Translations under genes and position numbers: made by a program
Part shown: piece after piece, positions 17,516-25,790 of the stretch
How positions within the stretch are numbered: position 1 is the first letter of the stretch
Layout of the letters: every line of letters starts with the position of its first letter
From: Leptolyngbya sp. PCC 6406
GTDB taxonomy: Bacteria > Cyanobacteriota > Cyanobacteriia > Phormidesmidales > Phormidesmidaceae
Reading direction: 5' to 3'
NCBI RefSeq assembly: GCF_000332095.2
Contig: NZ_KI913949.1
Coordinates: 3,638,776 to 3,702,775, forward strand
Length of the DNA: 64,000 nucleotides
Notes under the pieces: generated by a model
Told to the model about the DNA's origin: nothing
Seen by the model: only the letters and a program-made list of their open reading frames with translations
Databases searched by the model: none

Positions 17516-18574
17516 CTAGCGGACAGTGCCGCGCAGGGCTTCGGTATCGACAGCGGGGAGTAGATAGAGGCGCAGCAGGTGACCTGCGATCGCAAGTTGC
17601 CGGGGCAATTTCCGCAGTCCCTTCAACCACTGGGGTTGATTGGTTTGATCGATGTGGCTTAGGGCCAGGTTGTGGTCGGCGCAGCGTTGCAGGCGGTCAT
17701 AAAAGGCGGGATGATCCACATTCAAGCAGGTGGGGAAAGCTCGCCCTGCCGTGGCGTTGGTTTCCCGAATCACTGCCCGATCAAAGTCTATGGGGTCTAA
17801 CCCCAACATGCGGTAGAACTCAGCCCGTTCGTGGACGGTCAGGGCATGGGTGGCGAAAACCGTGAGCAAAAAGAAGCGACTCCAGAGCCGCCCCTGCCAG
17901 GTTTGCCACATTTGGGGTTGCGATCGCAGTAGGGCCTTAAAGATATCGCCGTGGCGGTTTTCATCCTGACACCAACTCTCGAAGTAGTTGAACAGGGGAT
18001 AGAAATTGTTTTCAGGATGCTGCTCCAGGTGGCGAAAGATGATGATATAGCGCCAGTAGCCAATCTTTTCCGACAGGTAAACCGCATAGATAATCCATTC
18101 CACCGGGAAAAAGGTATAGGTGCGCTTTCGGGTCAGTTTTTGTAGATCCAAGGTGATATGAAAGTCCCCCATGGCCTTGTTGATAAACCCCGCATGACGC
18201 GCCTCATCCCGTGCCATCAGGTGAAAGATTTCCGCCAGTAGGGGATTCCGTCCCTTGAGCTTGCGGGACAATTCCTTGAATAGGATAAACCCAGAAAACT
18301 CTGACACACAGGATCGTTCCAGGTAATCAATGAAGGCCCGTCTCTCGGCCCCCTGAATGTGATCCCAATTGCCCTTGAAGTCTTCATTACGGGTGAAGTG
18401 ATAGCGGTTATAGTCCGCCCGCATCTCTGCCACCATGGCCTGGAGCGCTTCTTCCTCTCGGGAAAGGTCGAGGCCAGCCGCTTTATCAAAGTCAGTGGTG
18501 TAGAAGCGGGGAGTCAGGATGTTCTCTGTGATCGCAGCTTTGACAACGGGGGATGGCGTCAGGGTTGAGGTCAT
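17516..18574 (-). CDS. acsF: Mg-protoporphyrin IX monomethyl ester (oxidative) cyclase, AcsF/ChlA
   Basis: A 352-residue diiron oxygenase that forms the isocyclic ring of protochlorophyllide. The four-helix diiron core is complete: ERSCVSEFSGFILFKEL, FHLMARDEARHAGFIN (ExxH), FESWCQDENRHGDIF (second ExxH). Length and sequence match the cyanobacterial family throughout. It is divergent from ho-hemN (377 bp apart). In Synechocystis the second cyclase gene (chlAII) is grouped with ho2 and hemN and induced in low oxygen by the MarR-type activator ChlR; the same gene set here suggests this is the micro-oxic isoform, although the arrangement is divergent rather than a single operon. Confidence 0.95.
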   Translation of the reverse strand: MTSTLTPSPVVKAAITENILTPRFYTTDFDKAAGLDLSREEEALQAMVAEMRADYNRYHFTRNEDFKGNWDHIQGAERRAFIDYLERSCVSEFSGFILFKELSRKLKGRNPLLAEIFHLMARDEARHAGFINKAMGDFHITLDLQKLTRKRTYTFFPVEWIIYAVYLSEKIGYWRYIIIFRHLEQHPENNFYPLFNYFESWCQDENRHGDIFKALLRSQPQMWQTWQGRLWSRFFLLTVFATHALTVHERAEFYRMLGLDPIDFDRAVIRETNATAGRAFPTCLNVDHPAFYDRLQRCADHNLALSHIDQTNQPQWLKGLRKLPRQLAIAGHLLRLYLLPAVDTEALRGTVR

Positions 18575-18951
18575 GGCGTATAGGGTAATGACTTAAATGG
18601 TTTGGGAATAGTTTGAGGTGGTTTTGGATCATGGTATAGCCCACAGATCTTTTTTACATCAAGACGGTATTTCCAGGGACAAGAATTCACATTTTTGAAA
18701 TCTAAACCCCAAAATTTTACTTTGATTCACCTAGTGACGCCAAGGTTCCCAGCAATCTCAGGCTTAAGTAATGGGAAAATTGTAAAGAGAAATATTTTAC
18801 TTTTATAGCCTTATAAATTCCAATAAAAGGAGTCATAAACTTCTGATTTAAGGGTTGACAAACCAAGCAATCGTTCTAGAGTAAGTAAAGCTTTTGTTTT
18901 GAATAGTGACCGCTTTTTAGATGAATAATTGATAGCAAGAGAGGTATCACC
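18575..18951. promoter_or_regulatory. divergent promoter region of acsF and ho-hemN
   Basis: An AT-rich 377-bp interval serving both directions. On the + strand TTGACA (18855-18860) is followed after 16 bp by TAGAGT (18877-18882), a plausible -35/-10 pair for ho. A good ribosome site, GAGAGG, precedes the ho ATG. A small dyad, TCACCTAGTGA, near 18728-18738 could be an operator. The regulator that would act here (a ChlR-like MarR protein) is not encoded in the window. Confidence 0.5.
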
Positions 18952-19686
18952 ATGACTGATTTAGCCCAACAATTACGCCTGGGTACTCAACAGGCCCATA
19001 CCACCGCCGAGAACAGCCTATTTATGAAATGTTTTTTGGATGGCATCGTGGTGGAAAGTACTTTCCGTAAGCTGCTGAGTAATCTCTACTGGGTTTATCG
19101 CACCCTAGAGACCGCCATGGAGGAGTATCGAGACCATCCCATCGTGGGGCCAATGGTGTTCCCAGAAATCCAACGCACGGCCAAGCTCCAAGAGGATTTG
19201 CAGTTCTACTACGGGGAAGCTTGGCGGGATGCTATTGGCCCCGAAATTACCCCAGCAGGCCAAGTCTATGTGACTCGGCTGCAACAGGTGACGCGGGAAA
19301 ACCCGGCGCTGCTGGTGCCCCACAGCTATGTGCGCTATCTGGGAGATCTCTCTGGGGGGCAAGGGTTAAAGGGCATTGTCCGTAAAGCGCTGAATCCACC
19401 GCCGGATCAGGGTACGGGCCTCCATGAGTTTGACCTGCTGCCTACACCGGAGGCGAAGCAAACCTTTAAGGAGCGTTATCGAGCGGCCCTGAATCAACTC
19501 CCGGTGGATGAGGTACTGGCGGAGCAAATGGTGCTGGAAGCCCAGCGGGCCTTCCATCTCAACTGTGCGGTCATGGCATCCCTGGATGGGGAGATGGTGT
19601 TGGCGCTGGAGCCCGCAACCCTACAGCGGCTTCAGGATGCGCATCGCCCCGGCAGCACCCAAGGGGCTCCTGCTATGGCCTCCTAG
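18952..19686 (+). CDS. ho: heme oxygenase (biliverdin-producing)
   Basis: A 244-residue HO-1-type heme oxygenase that opens heme to biliverdin IX-alpha for bilin synthesis and iron recycling. The proximal heme ligand is in the N-terminal TQQAHTTAEN (His about 17), and the distal-helix glycine motif VRYLGDLSGGQGLKG is intact. Its grouping with hemN downstream (about 180 bp) and acsF divergent points to the HO2-type enzyme expressed when oxygen is limiting. No membrane segment is present. The electron donor would be ferredoxin. Confidence 0.95.
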   Translation: MTDLAQQLRLGTQQAHTTAENSLFMKCFLDGIVVESTFRKLLSNLYWVYRTLETAMEEYRDHPIVGPMVFPEIQRTAKLQEDLQFYYGEAWRDAIGPEITPAGQVYVTRLQQVTRENPALLVPHSYVRYLGDLSGGQGLKGIVRKALNPPPDQGTGLHEFDLLPTPEAKQTFKERYRAALNQLPVDEVLAEQMVLEAQRAFHLNCAVMASLDGEMVLALEPATLQRLQDAHRPGSTQGAPAMAS

Positions 19687-19748
19687 GACACAGATCTGGG
19701 GGCTGTAAGGGGGCTGTAACAGCAAAAGAAGGGACAGGCCAGAGGCCG

Positions 19749-19787
19749 ATCCCACAAGGGTAAAGTCACAGCCCTCTCTTGTGGGAT
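19749..19787. repeat. hairpin in the ho-hemN spacer
   Basis: ATCCCACAAG and CTTGTGGGAT form a perfect 10-bp stem around a 19-nt loop; no U-run follows. It could trim or attenuate the ho-hemN transcript, or be a dispersed palindrome of the kind common elsewhere in this window. Confidence 0.55.
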
Positions 19788-19869
19788 AGCCGTCCCGGCT
19801 GTCCTGGTTGCAATAGTCCCTTGAGCAGTCGCTTTGAATATTCGCAAACTCTGCAACCCAATTACCATA

Positions 19870-21357
19870 ATGTCCACCTTTACTGACTTCGGGGGAAAAA
19901 CTACTGCGATCGCGGCTTTCCCTACCCCCTTTCCGGACCTAGGGCCTGCTCAGCAGACCCATGGCCAGCCCGATTTTCAATTCGATGCAGATTGGTTCCA
20001 TCCCGACCTGCTACAGAAATACGATCGCCCCATTCCCCGTTACACCAGCTATCCCCCGGCCACGGAGCTGAAGGCAGAATTTGACCCCCAGGGGTTTGAG
20101 CAGGCCATTGCCCAGGGGAACCACCATCAGCGGCCCCTGTCCCTCTATGTCCATGTCCCCTTCTGCGATCGCCCCTGCTACTTTTGTGGCTGCAACGTCA
20201 TCATCACCCAGCAGCGCGATCGCGCCACCCGCCCCTACCTGAAGGCCCTAGAGCGCCATATCGAGGTCATGGCCCAGGGGGTCGATCGCCAACGTCCAGT
20301 CACCCAACTCCATTGGGGCGGCGGCACCCCCAACTATCTGGACCTAGGGGAAATGGAGCAATTATGGACAATGCTCTCCCGCCGGTTTTCCTTTGCCCCA
20401 GGGGCGGAATGCTCCATTGAGGTGAACCCCCGCCTAGTCACACGGGAGATGATTCTGCACCTGCGGCAGCTCGGTTTTAACCGCATCAGCTTTGGGATTC
20501 AGGACTTTGATCCCCGTGTCCAAGCGGCGGTGAATCGGGTGCAGCCGGAGGCGATGCTATTCCAGGCCATGGACTGGATTCGGGAGGCGGGATTTGACAG
20601 TGTCAATGTGGATTTGATCTACGGACTCCCCTACCAAACCCCGGCCACCTTCCAGCGCACCATTGAGAAAACCCTGCACCTAGACCCCAACCGCATTGCC
20701 GTCTTTAACTTTGCCTATGTGCCCTGGATGAAACCGATTCAGCGGCGCATCAACGCCGATGCCCTGCCCTCTCCAGCAGCCAAGTTGGAAATGTTCCACA
20801 CCACCATTGACCAGTTGCAGCAGGGAGGATATCGGTTCATTGGCATGGATCACTTTGCCAAGCCGACAGATGAACTGGCGATCGCCCAATCCCAGGGTAA
20901 ACTCCACCGCAATTTTCAGGGCTACACCACCCAAGGGGACGCGGAACTGCTGGGGTTTGGGGTGACTGCCATCAGCATGTTCCAGGATGTCTATACCCAG
21001 AATGCCAAGGGATTGCAGGCTTTTTACCGGGCGGTAGATCAAGGGGTAATGCCCCTAGAGCGCGGGGTGCGACTGTCCCAGGATGACCAGATTCGGCGCA
21101 CCCTGATTCAGGAGCTAATGTGCCATTTTTACCTGTCCAAGGCCAAGATTGCCCGCTGCTATGGGCTCGACTTTGACGCTTATTTTGCCCGTGAACTGCG
21201 GGATCTATGGCCGCTCCAGGGAGATGGGCTGCTCCAGGTGAGCCCCACAGAGATTACCGTCACCCCCATCGGTCGTTTGCTGATTCGCAACATCGCGGCG
21301 GTGTTTGACCCCTATTTACGCCATCGTCAGCAGGGGCAATTCTCCCAGTCCCTTTAG
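19870..21357 (+). CDS. hemN: oxygen-independent coproporphyrinogen III dehydrogenase HemN
   Basis: A radical-SAM enzyme that decarboxylates coproporphyrinogen III without oxygen. The cluster motif CDRPCYFCGCN (CxxxCxxC) lies about residue 100, followed by LHWGGGTPNYL (SAM-binding GGE/GGTP block), IEVNPR and FNFAYVPWMKP. The start is taken at ATG 19870 (MSTFTDFGG), 495 residues; a TTG at 19834 would add 12 residues with no support. The C-terminal HemN domain (QELMCHF..) is complete. Together with ho and acsF it forms the low-oxygen tetrapyrrole set: this step can replace the O2-dependent HemF. Confidence 0.95.
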   Translation: MSTFTDFGGKTTAIAAFPTPFPDLGPAQQTHGQPDFQFDADWFHPDLLQKYDRPIPRYTSYPPATELKAEFDPQGFEQAIAQGNHHQRPLSLYVHVPFCDRPCYFCGCNVIITQQRDRATRPYLKALERHIEVMAQGVDRQRPVTQLHWGGGTPNYLDLGEMEQLWTMLSRRFSFAPGAECSIEVNPRLVTREMILHLRQLGFNRISFGIQDFDPRVQAAVNRVQPEAMLFQAMDWIREAGFDSVNVDLIYGLPYQTPATFQRTIEKTLHLDPNRIAVFNFAYVPWMKPIQRRINADALPSPAAKLEMFHTTIDQLQQGGYRFIGMDHFAKPTDELAIAQSQGKLHRNFQGYTTQGDAELLGFGVTAISMFQDVYTQNAKGLQAFYRAVDQGVMPLERGVRLSQDDQIRRTLIQELMCHFYLSKAKIARCYGLDFDAYFARELRDLWPLQGDGLLQVSPTEITVTPIGRLLIRNIAAVFDPYLRHRQQGQFSQSL

Positions 21358-21410
21358 TCACCTGATCATTGGGCGCGGAAACCGCGCCCCTACCCCCACA
21401 CCCCAATACC

Positions 21411-21631
21411 TAATTACCCGGCGACAAGGGCAACCACAAGAGATTGCCCCAACACCCCAATACCCCAATACCCTCACACCTAATTACCCGGCGACAAGGG
21501 CAACCACAAGGGATTGCCCCTACGGGAATAACCCCAACACCCCATCACCCCAACACCCCATCACCCCAACACCCCATCACCCCAATACCCCATCACCCCA
21601 ATACCCCATCACCTCATCACCTCATCACCCC
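21411..21631. repeat. dispersed repeat pair plus CACCCCAT minisatellite
   Basis: Two near-identical 40-bp units (21411-21450 and 21481-21520, core CGGCGACAAGGGCAACCACA) are spaced 70 bp apart. They are followed to the desaturase start by about ten copies of an 8-16 bp motif, ACCCCATCACCCCAAT/ACACCCCATC. The tract has no stop in one frame and reads in phase into the desaturase gene, but its translation is pure low complexity. Confidence 0.85.
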
Positions 21632-22654
21632 ATGACCCAAATTCCATCTTCAGCCCCAAACACCCGCGATGGCCTCGTATTTCACTGGCCCACGGTACTG
21701 TTCATTGCCCTGATTCATGGTTTAGCCCTAGGGCTAGCGCCGTTCTTTTTTTCCTGGTCTGCCGTAGCTCTGACCCTAGGTCTCCACTGGCTGTTTGGCA
21801 GCATTGGCATTTGCTTGGGCTACCATCGCCTCCTGAGCCACCGTAGTTTTCGCGTTCCCCAAGGGTTGGAATATGCGATCGCACTCATCGGTGTTTTGGC
21901 CTTCCAGGGTGGCCCTATTTTCTGGGTGGCGGGCCATCGCCTCCACCATGCCTATACCGAAGATCGCGATCGCGACCCCTACTCCGCCCAGCGGGGATTT
22001 TGGTGGAGCCACATGCTGTGGTTGTTCTACCAGCGGTCTACCTTCTTTGATCCCCAGCAGTACTACCGCTATGCCCCCGATCTGGCACGAGATCCGGTCT
22101 ACCGCTGGTTCGATAGCTATGGGGCGCTGCTCCAAATCCCCCTAGCTGGCCTGTTGTACCTACTGGGGGGGTGGCCCTTTGTGGTGTATGGCATGTTGGT
22201 GCGCTCAGTGTTGCTGTGGCATAGCACCTGGCTGATCAACTCCGTAACCCACCTGTGGGGCAATCGCCCTTTTCTCTGTGACGATAACTCCCGTAATCTC
22301 TGGTGGGCAGCCATCCTCACCTATGGCGAAGGCTGGCACAATAACCACCATGCCTATCCCCAAGTTGCCCCGGCGGGCTGGCACTGGTGGCAAATTGACA
22401 TAACTTGGTGGGCCATTCGCACCCTCCAAGCCCTAGGTTTGGCCCGCAAGGTAGTGATGCCCCCGCCCGAGCGCTTGGGGCACGACTTCCGAGGCTGGGA
22501 TTCACCGCTGAAACCGCTCCGCCGCTTGGGGTCGATCTTGCCAACTTATCCCCACAGTCCCGGCGGTACTCAGGGGAATAGTCACCAGTCCTCCCCCATA
22601 GGCTCTAATGCCGATTACAACGCCGATTACGACAAGGAGTCGGCCCTGCCCTGA
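21632..22654 (+). CDS. desC: acyl-lipid fatty acid desaturase, delta-9 (DesC) type
   Basis: 340 residues from ATG 21632 (MTQIPSSAPN). All three histidine boxes of membrane desaturases are present: HRLLSH, HRLHH and HNNHH, with four hydrophobic spans. The WLINSVTHLWG block and box spacing fit the acyl-CoA/acyl-lipid delta-9 class, which puts the first double bond in membrane lipids. It needs oxygen and ferredoxin. The frame is open upstream through a minisatellite, but that part is not credible protein. Its position behind hemN may give read-through under low oxygen. The last 60 residues are variable. Confidence 0.9.
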   Translation: MTQIPSSAPNTRDGLVFHWPTVLFIALIHGLALGLAPFFFSWSAVALTLGLHWLFGSIGICLGYHRLLSHRSFRVPQGLEYAIALIGVLAFQGGPIFWVAGHRLHHAYTEDRDRDPYSAQRGFWWSHMLWLFYQRSTFFDPQQYYRYAPDLARDPVYRWFDSYGALLQIPLAGLLYLLGGWPFVVYGMLVRSVLLWHSTWLINSVTHLWGNRPFLCDDNSRNLWWAAILTYGEGWHNNHHAYPQVAPAGWHWWQIDITWWAIRTLQALGLARKVVMPPPERLGHDFRGWDSPLKPLRRLGSILPTYPHSPGGTQGNSHQSSPIGSNADYNADYDKESALP

Positions 22655-22675
22655 CACCTCAAAGTTGACTGAGCA

Positions 22676-23965
22676 CTAGGTTTTAGACAGAGAGATCTCG
22701 GCGGCTAGGGTGTCTACAAACTGGCGGGCGGTGCGGCCTGAGCGCCCATTGTGGCGGGTGGCCCATTGTAGGGCGCGGCGCTCTAGTTCTGCCACAGGCA
22801 GGGGAATTTCCGCCAGTCCTGCCAGATGTTTGACAATTTCTAGATAGGTGGGCTGGTCGGCGGACTCAAAGGTGAGGGTGAGGCCAAAGCGATCGCTAAA
22901 GGAAAGTTTCTCTTGCATAGTATCCCAGGACTGAATTTCGTCTTGGTCCCTGGGACGGGGGCGATCACTGAAATATTCCCGCACTAGATGGCGGCGGTTA
23001 GAGGTGGCATAGACCACTACGTTTTGGGGGCGGGCGGTGATGTTTCCCTCTAGAACTACCTTTAGGGCTTTGAAGGCGTCGTCATCCTCTTCAAAGGAAA
23101 GGTCATCCACAAAGATGATGAACTTCTGGGGACAGGTGCGGACCAGGTCCACGATGGTGGGCAAGTGGGTGAGGTCTCCCTTGTCCACTTGGATCAGGCG
23201 CAGACCGCGATCGCAGTATTCATTCACCAGGGCCTTGACGAGGGAAGATTTGCCAGAGCCGCGACTGCCATAGAGCAAGACATGGAGGGCCGGGTAGCCC
23301 GCCAACAGAAACTCCGTGTTTTGCGCCACCTGCTGCCGGGGATGATCGTAGGCCGCAAGTTGGTGCAAGCGCACGGGATCCGGGTGGGGAATTCCCCTGA
23401 GTCCGTCTGGGGACCACTGAAAGGCCCGATATTGTCCCCAAATGCCTACCCCCTGCTGGCGGTAGTAGTCCGCCAGTTCTGCTAAGCCCTCCGGCCAGTC
23501 CGGCAAGATCGGCAAGGAAACGGGCACTGGGGCTGGGTCTAAGGTCCAGACAACAGGGGCTTCCGGAATCTGACAGACAGTCTGGACCCAGCGACTTAAC
23601 TGATCGCCCTGACAGGTGTAGAGGGCCTGAAGACGCTGAAGATCGTGGCGGGCGGCGGTAACGAGGGCTGGGGGCAGGTCAGCGAAATCTCTATACTGGG
23701 CCTGCTGGGAAAAGGGATTGTCCGATCGCAGAATTTGCTGAAGCAGATGATCCTGCCAGGTTTGCTGATACTCTGCCTGGATCCGAAACCAGGTTCCATA
23801 GGCGATCTGACAGCGGCTGAAGTCTTCGGTACAAAGGGCATCCAGTAGAGCCAACAGCGCCTGACTCAGGGGCGTTTCGAGCACCGACTGGTAGAGTAAC
23901 AGGGCCATGGCCTGTTGCCGATAACGCTGTACAAGTCCAATGGCCTTGGCCGCCAATCCACCCAT
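22676..23965 (-). CDS. DUF815-family AAA+ ATPase
   Basis: A 429-residue protein with Walker A LLYGSRGSGKSSLVKAL (about 235-250), Walker B KFIIFVDDLSFE, an arginine-rich sensor stretch ATSNRRHLVREYFSDRP and a DRFGLTL block. These match DUF815, a conserved AAA+ family of unknown function (annotated as IstB/DnaA-like). The N-terminal 180 residues are helical and unassigned. It is convergent with the desaturase gene, only 21 bp separating the stops. Confidence 0.88.
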   Translation of the reverse strand: MGGLAAKAIGLVQRYRQQAMALLLYQSVLETPLSQALLALLDALCTEDFSRCQIAYGTWFRIQAEYQQTWQDHLLQQILRSDNPFSQQAQYRDFADLPPALVTAARHDLQRLQALYTCQGDQLSRWVQTVCQIPEAPVVWTLDPAPVPVSLPILPDWPEGLAELADYYRQQGVGIWGQYRAFQWSPDGLRGIPHPDPVRLHQLAAYDHPRQQVAQNTEFLLAGYPALHVLLYGSRGSGKSSLVKALVNEYCDRGLRLIQVDKGDLTHLPTIVDLVRTCPQKFIIFVDDLSFEEDDDAFKALKVVLEGNITARPQNVVVYATSNRRHLVREYFSDRPRPRDQDEIQSWDTMQEKLSFSDRFGLTLTFESADQPTYLEIVKHLAGLAEIPLPVAELERRALQWATRHNGRSGRTARQFVDTLAAEISLSKT

Positions 23966-24009
23966 ATCAAACTTTCCTTACTCCAGGACTTCGGTCACCC
24001 GTCAACTAT

Positions 24010-24041
24010 GAATTGACAGAGCACTAGTGCTCTGTCAATTC
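24010..24041. repeat. 32-bp perfect palindrome centred on CTAG
   Basis: The two halves (16 bases each, GAATTGACAGAGCACT and its exact complement) meet at ACTAGT without a loop. It lies upstream of the DUF815 gene and 8 bp from a second hairpin. The central CTAG is the same tetranucleotide that bounds the miniature elements, so this may be two element ends joined together. Confidence 0.85.
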
Positions 24042-24048
24042 TAAATTT

Positions 24049-24107
24049 GTAGCTACTGTGTTAGCGCCTCAGGGTCAAGCCTGCTGAGGGGCTAACACAG
24101 TAGCTAC
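24049..24107. repeat. 59-bp hairpin repeat
   Basis: Perfect 17-bp arms (GTAGCTACTGTGTTAGC at 24049-24065 and its complement at 24091-24107) enclose an inner 6-bp stem CCTCAG/CTGAGG. It could form a strong stem-loop in RNA or a cruciform. No T-run follows on either side. Confidence 0.85.
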
Positions 24108-24143
24108 GCAGACTCACATCACAAAGGTAAAGTTCACAGACCA

Positions 24144-24307
24144 CTAGTATTCTGCGGCGTAAATACCCTAACCGTTCTTATCGTGGCACACCTCGGCCCC
24201 TCACCCTAGCCCTCTCCCACGGGGAGAGGGGACCAGAAAATAATGTTGGGCGACGCGACAATAGTGAACTGATTTACAGTGGACTGATTTACGCCCTGCG
24301 GTACTAG
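24144..24307. mobile_element. CTAG-bounded miniature element, copy 2 (inverted relative to copy 3)
   Basis: Starts CTAGTATTCTGCGGCGTAAA and ends GATTTACGCCCTGCGGTACTAG (complement begins CTAGTACCGCAGGGCGTAAA). The interior CCCTCACCCTAGCCCTCTCC ... GGGGAGAGGGGACC is the complement of copy 3 at 35051-35195. The right CTAG supplies the TAG stop of the Vat-like gene. No coding capacity. Confidence 0.8.
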
Positions 24308-24960
24308 GATCGCTGGGCTTGTTGGAGGGCCGCCAAGTCGGCCCCGCAAATGGCGGCTAGGTTGTGGGTGATGGTTGCGATGTCCCAGTGCCACCACTGG
24401 AGTTGCAGGAGGGTCTGAATGGTTTCGGGGTCAAAGCGGGGGCGGATTTCTTGGGCTGGATTGCCCCCAACTACGGTGTAGGGTGGGACGGATTTGGTCA
24501 CGACTGATTGGGCGGCGATGATGGCCCCATCCCCCACCTGCACACCCGGCATTAGGGTCGCGCCATAGCCAATCCACACGTCATTGCCGATGACGGTATT
24601 GCCTTTGTCGGGCCATGCGTCGGGCATGACCGTTTCCCAGCCCTGGCCAAAGACGGGAAAGGGGTAGTTGGTAAACCAGTCGGTGCGATGGTTGCCTCCG
24701 TTCATGATGAATTTCACATCGGAGGCGATGGCGCAAAATTTGCCAATGATCAGCTTGTCGCCCACAAAGTCGAAGTGGTAGAGCACATTGCGCTCAAAGT
24801 TTTCGGGGTTTTCAAAATCGTCGTAGTAGGTGTAGTCCCCGACGATGATGTTGGGGTTGGTGATGATGGTTTTGAGGTAGACCAGTCGTGTTTGTCCGAC
24901 GATGGGGTATCGGGTCTGGGGGGAGGGACCGTAGGCCATGGCAGAGGATAGATGGACCAT
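24304..24960 (-). CDS. Vat/CatB-type xenobiotic O-acetyltransferase (left-handed beta-helix)
   Basis: 218 residues from ATG 24960 (MVHLSSAMAYGPSPQTR), chosen because it starts 13 bp after the previous gene's stop; a longer frame would overlap that gene. The sequence follows the streptogramin A acetyltransferase (Vat) pattern closely: YPIVGQTRLVYLK, VGDYTYYDD, LIIGKFCAIASDVKFIMNGG, NHR with the catalytic His, FGQGWE, hexapeptide coils TVIGNDVWIGYGATLMPG and VVGGNPAQEIRPRF. It transfers acetyl from acetyl-CoA to a hydroxylated small molecule; the natural substrate in cyanobacteria is unknown, and resistance should not be assumed. Its stop codon lies in the boundary CTAG of a miniature element. 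Confidence 0.88.
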   Translation of the reverse strand: MVHLSSAMAYGPSPQTRYPIVGQTRLVYLKTIITNPNIIVGDYTYYDDFENPENFERNVLYHFDFVGDKLIIGKFCAIASDVKFIMNGGNHRTDWFTNYPFPVFGQGWETVMPDAWPDKGNTVIGNDVWIGYGATLMPGVQVGDGAIIAAQSVVTKSVPPYTVVGGNPAQEIRPRFDPETIQTLLQLQWWHWDIATITHNLAAICGADLAALQQAQRS

Positions 24961-24973
24961 GCTGAAGCTTACT

Positions 24974-25747
24974 CTAGATTTTTCCCTGATTTTGAATTCG
25001 GTTTTCAATGGCGGTGCCGCCGCCAAGGTGTTCCTCTAGAAACCGCAGCAGATCGATAATGGCGACCTTGGCTTGGTCAATCCGATCCCCTTTTTTGCCA
25101 TGGCCTACCGCCAAGTAGAAGGTCACCAATTGCTTAAACCAGACCAGATCCTGGGGATTACGAAACTTTTCGCAGAAGGTGCGATAGCTGATCACCTGTC
25201 GCCCTTTCTTCCCCGCCATGGCCTCTGCCAGGGTGCTTTGCAGAATGTAGTAGATGCCCCCTGTTTTTCCCAGGGCCAAGCTGATCTGAAATAGACGATT
25301 CACTAGCTCCGTATCGCTGCCCTGTTCTAGGGGCAGGTAGGGAGCCTTACTCCGCACCTGATCCATGTGAAAAAATAGACAGGCGGTGAGGTAACAAGAG
25401 GACATCAGGTAGTAGCCGTCGGTGGTGAACCAGTCATCCGGTAGGTTGTTAATGGCCTCTGGGCTCTCCACCGAGAGGAGGGCATCACAGATACCGTCCC
25501 CCCGCTGTAGGCGATCCTCAATGCGGGAGAGGCGGGCGTAGGCTTCCTCTAGGTAGAGTCGTAGGGGATTTAGGTATTCGCCTGTGATCCGATCGCGTTC
25601 CTTCGTCTTCTCCAGACTATGGGTGGCCCGAGTCGCAAAATACTGACTGCCGAGAGCCACGATGAGGGAGGTGATGGCGGAGACAATAGCGGTGACAAGT
25701 CCTGCGGTCATAGCAGTTGTTGTAAAGAAGAAATTGGGGGTAGCCAA
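24974..25747 (-). CDS. membrane-anchored hypothetical protein
   Basis: 257 residues, family not recognised. One N-terminal hydrophobic helix (TAGLVTAIVSAITSLIVALGS, about 14-34), then a coiled-coil-like stretch with many charges (TRATHSLEKTKERDRITGEYL), then a helical soluble domain facing the cytoplasm by the positive-inside rule. It stands immediately upstream of the Vat-like gene on the same strand (13 bp to that ATG), suggesting an operon. A second in-frame Met at residue 13 may be the real start. Confidence 0.7.
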   Translation of the reverse strand: MATPNFFFTTTAMTAGLVTAIVSAITSLIVALGSQYFATRATHSLEKTKERDRITGEYLNPLRLYLEEAYARLSRIEDRLQRGDGICDALLSVESPEAINNLPDDWFTTDGYYLMSSCYLTACLFFHMDQVRSKAPYLPLEQGSDTELVNRLFQISLALGKTGGIYYILQSTLAEAMAGKKGRQVISYRTFCEKFRNPQDLVWFKQLVTFYLAVGHGKKGDRIDQAKVAIIDLLRFLEEHLGGGTAIENRIQNQGKI

Positions 25748-25790
25748 AGCAGTAGATAGGGATTCTCTGGCCAGCCTGATTATTAGGATC

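Noticed and set aside
21305..21631. A longer desaturase with an N-terminal extension of about 110 residues
   Set aside because: The extension is the translation of a CACCCC minisatellite and overlaps the end of hemN; the desaturase family begins near ATG 21632.
21530..21631. Possible CRISPR array (regular short repeats)
   Set aside because: The units are 8-16 bp, contiguous and without unique spacers; no cas genes are present.
24304..24960. Calling the Vat-like gene an antibiotic-resistance determinant
   Set aside because: Chromosomal xenobiotic acetyltransferases of this fold are widespread; sequence alone does not show streptogramin activity.
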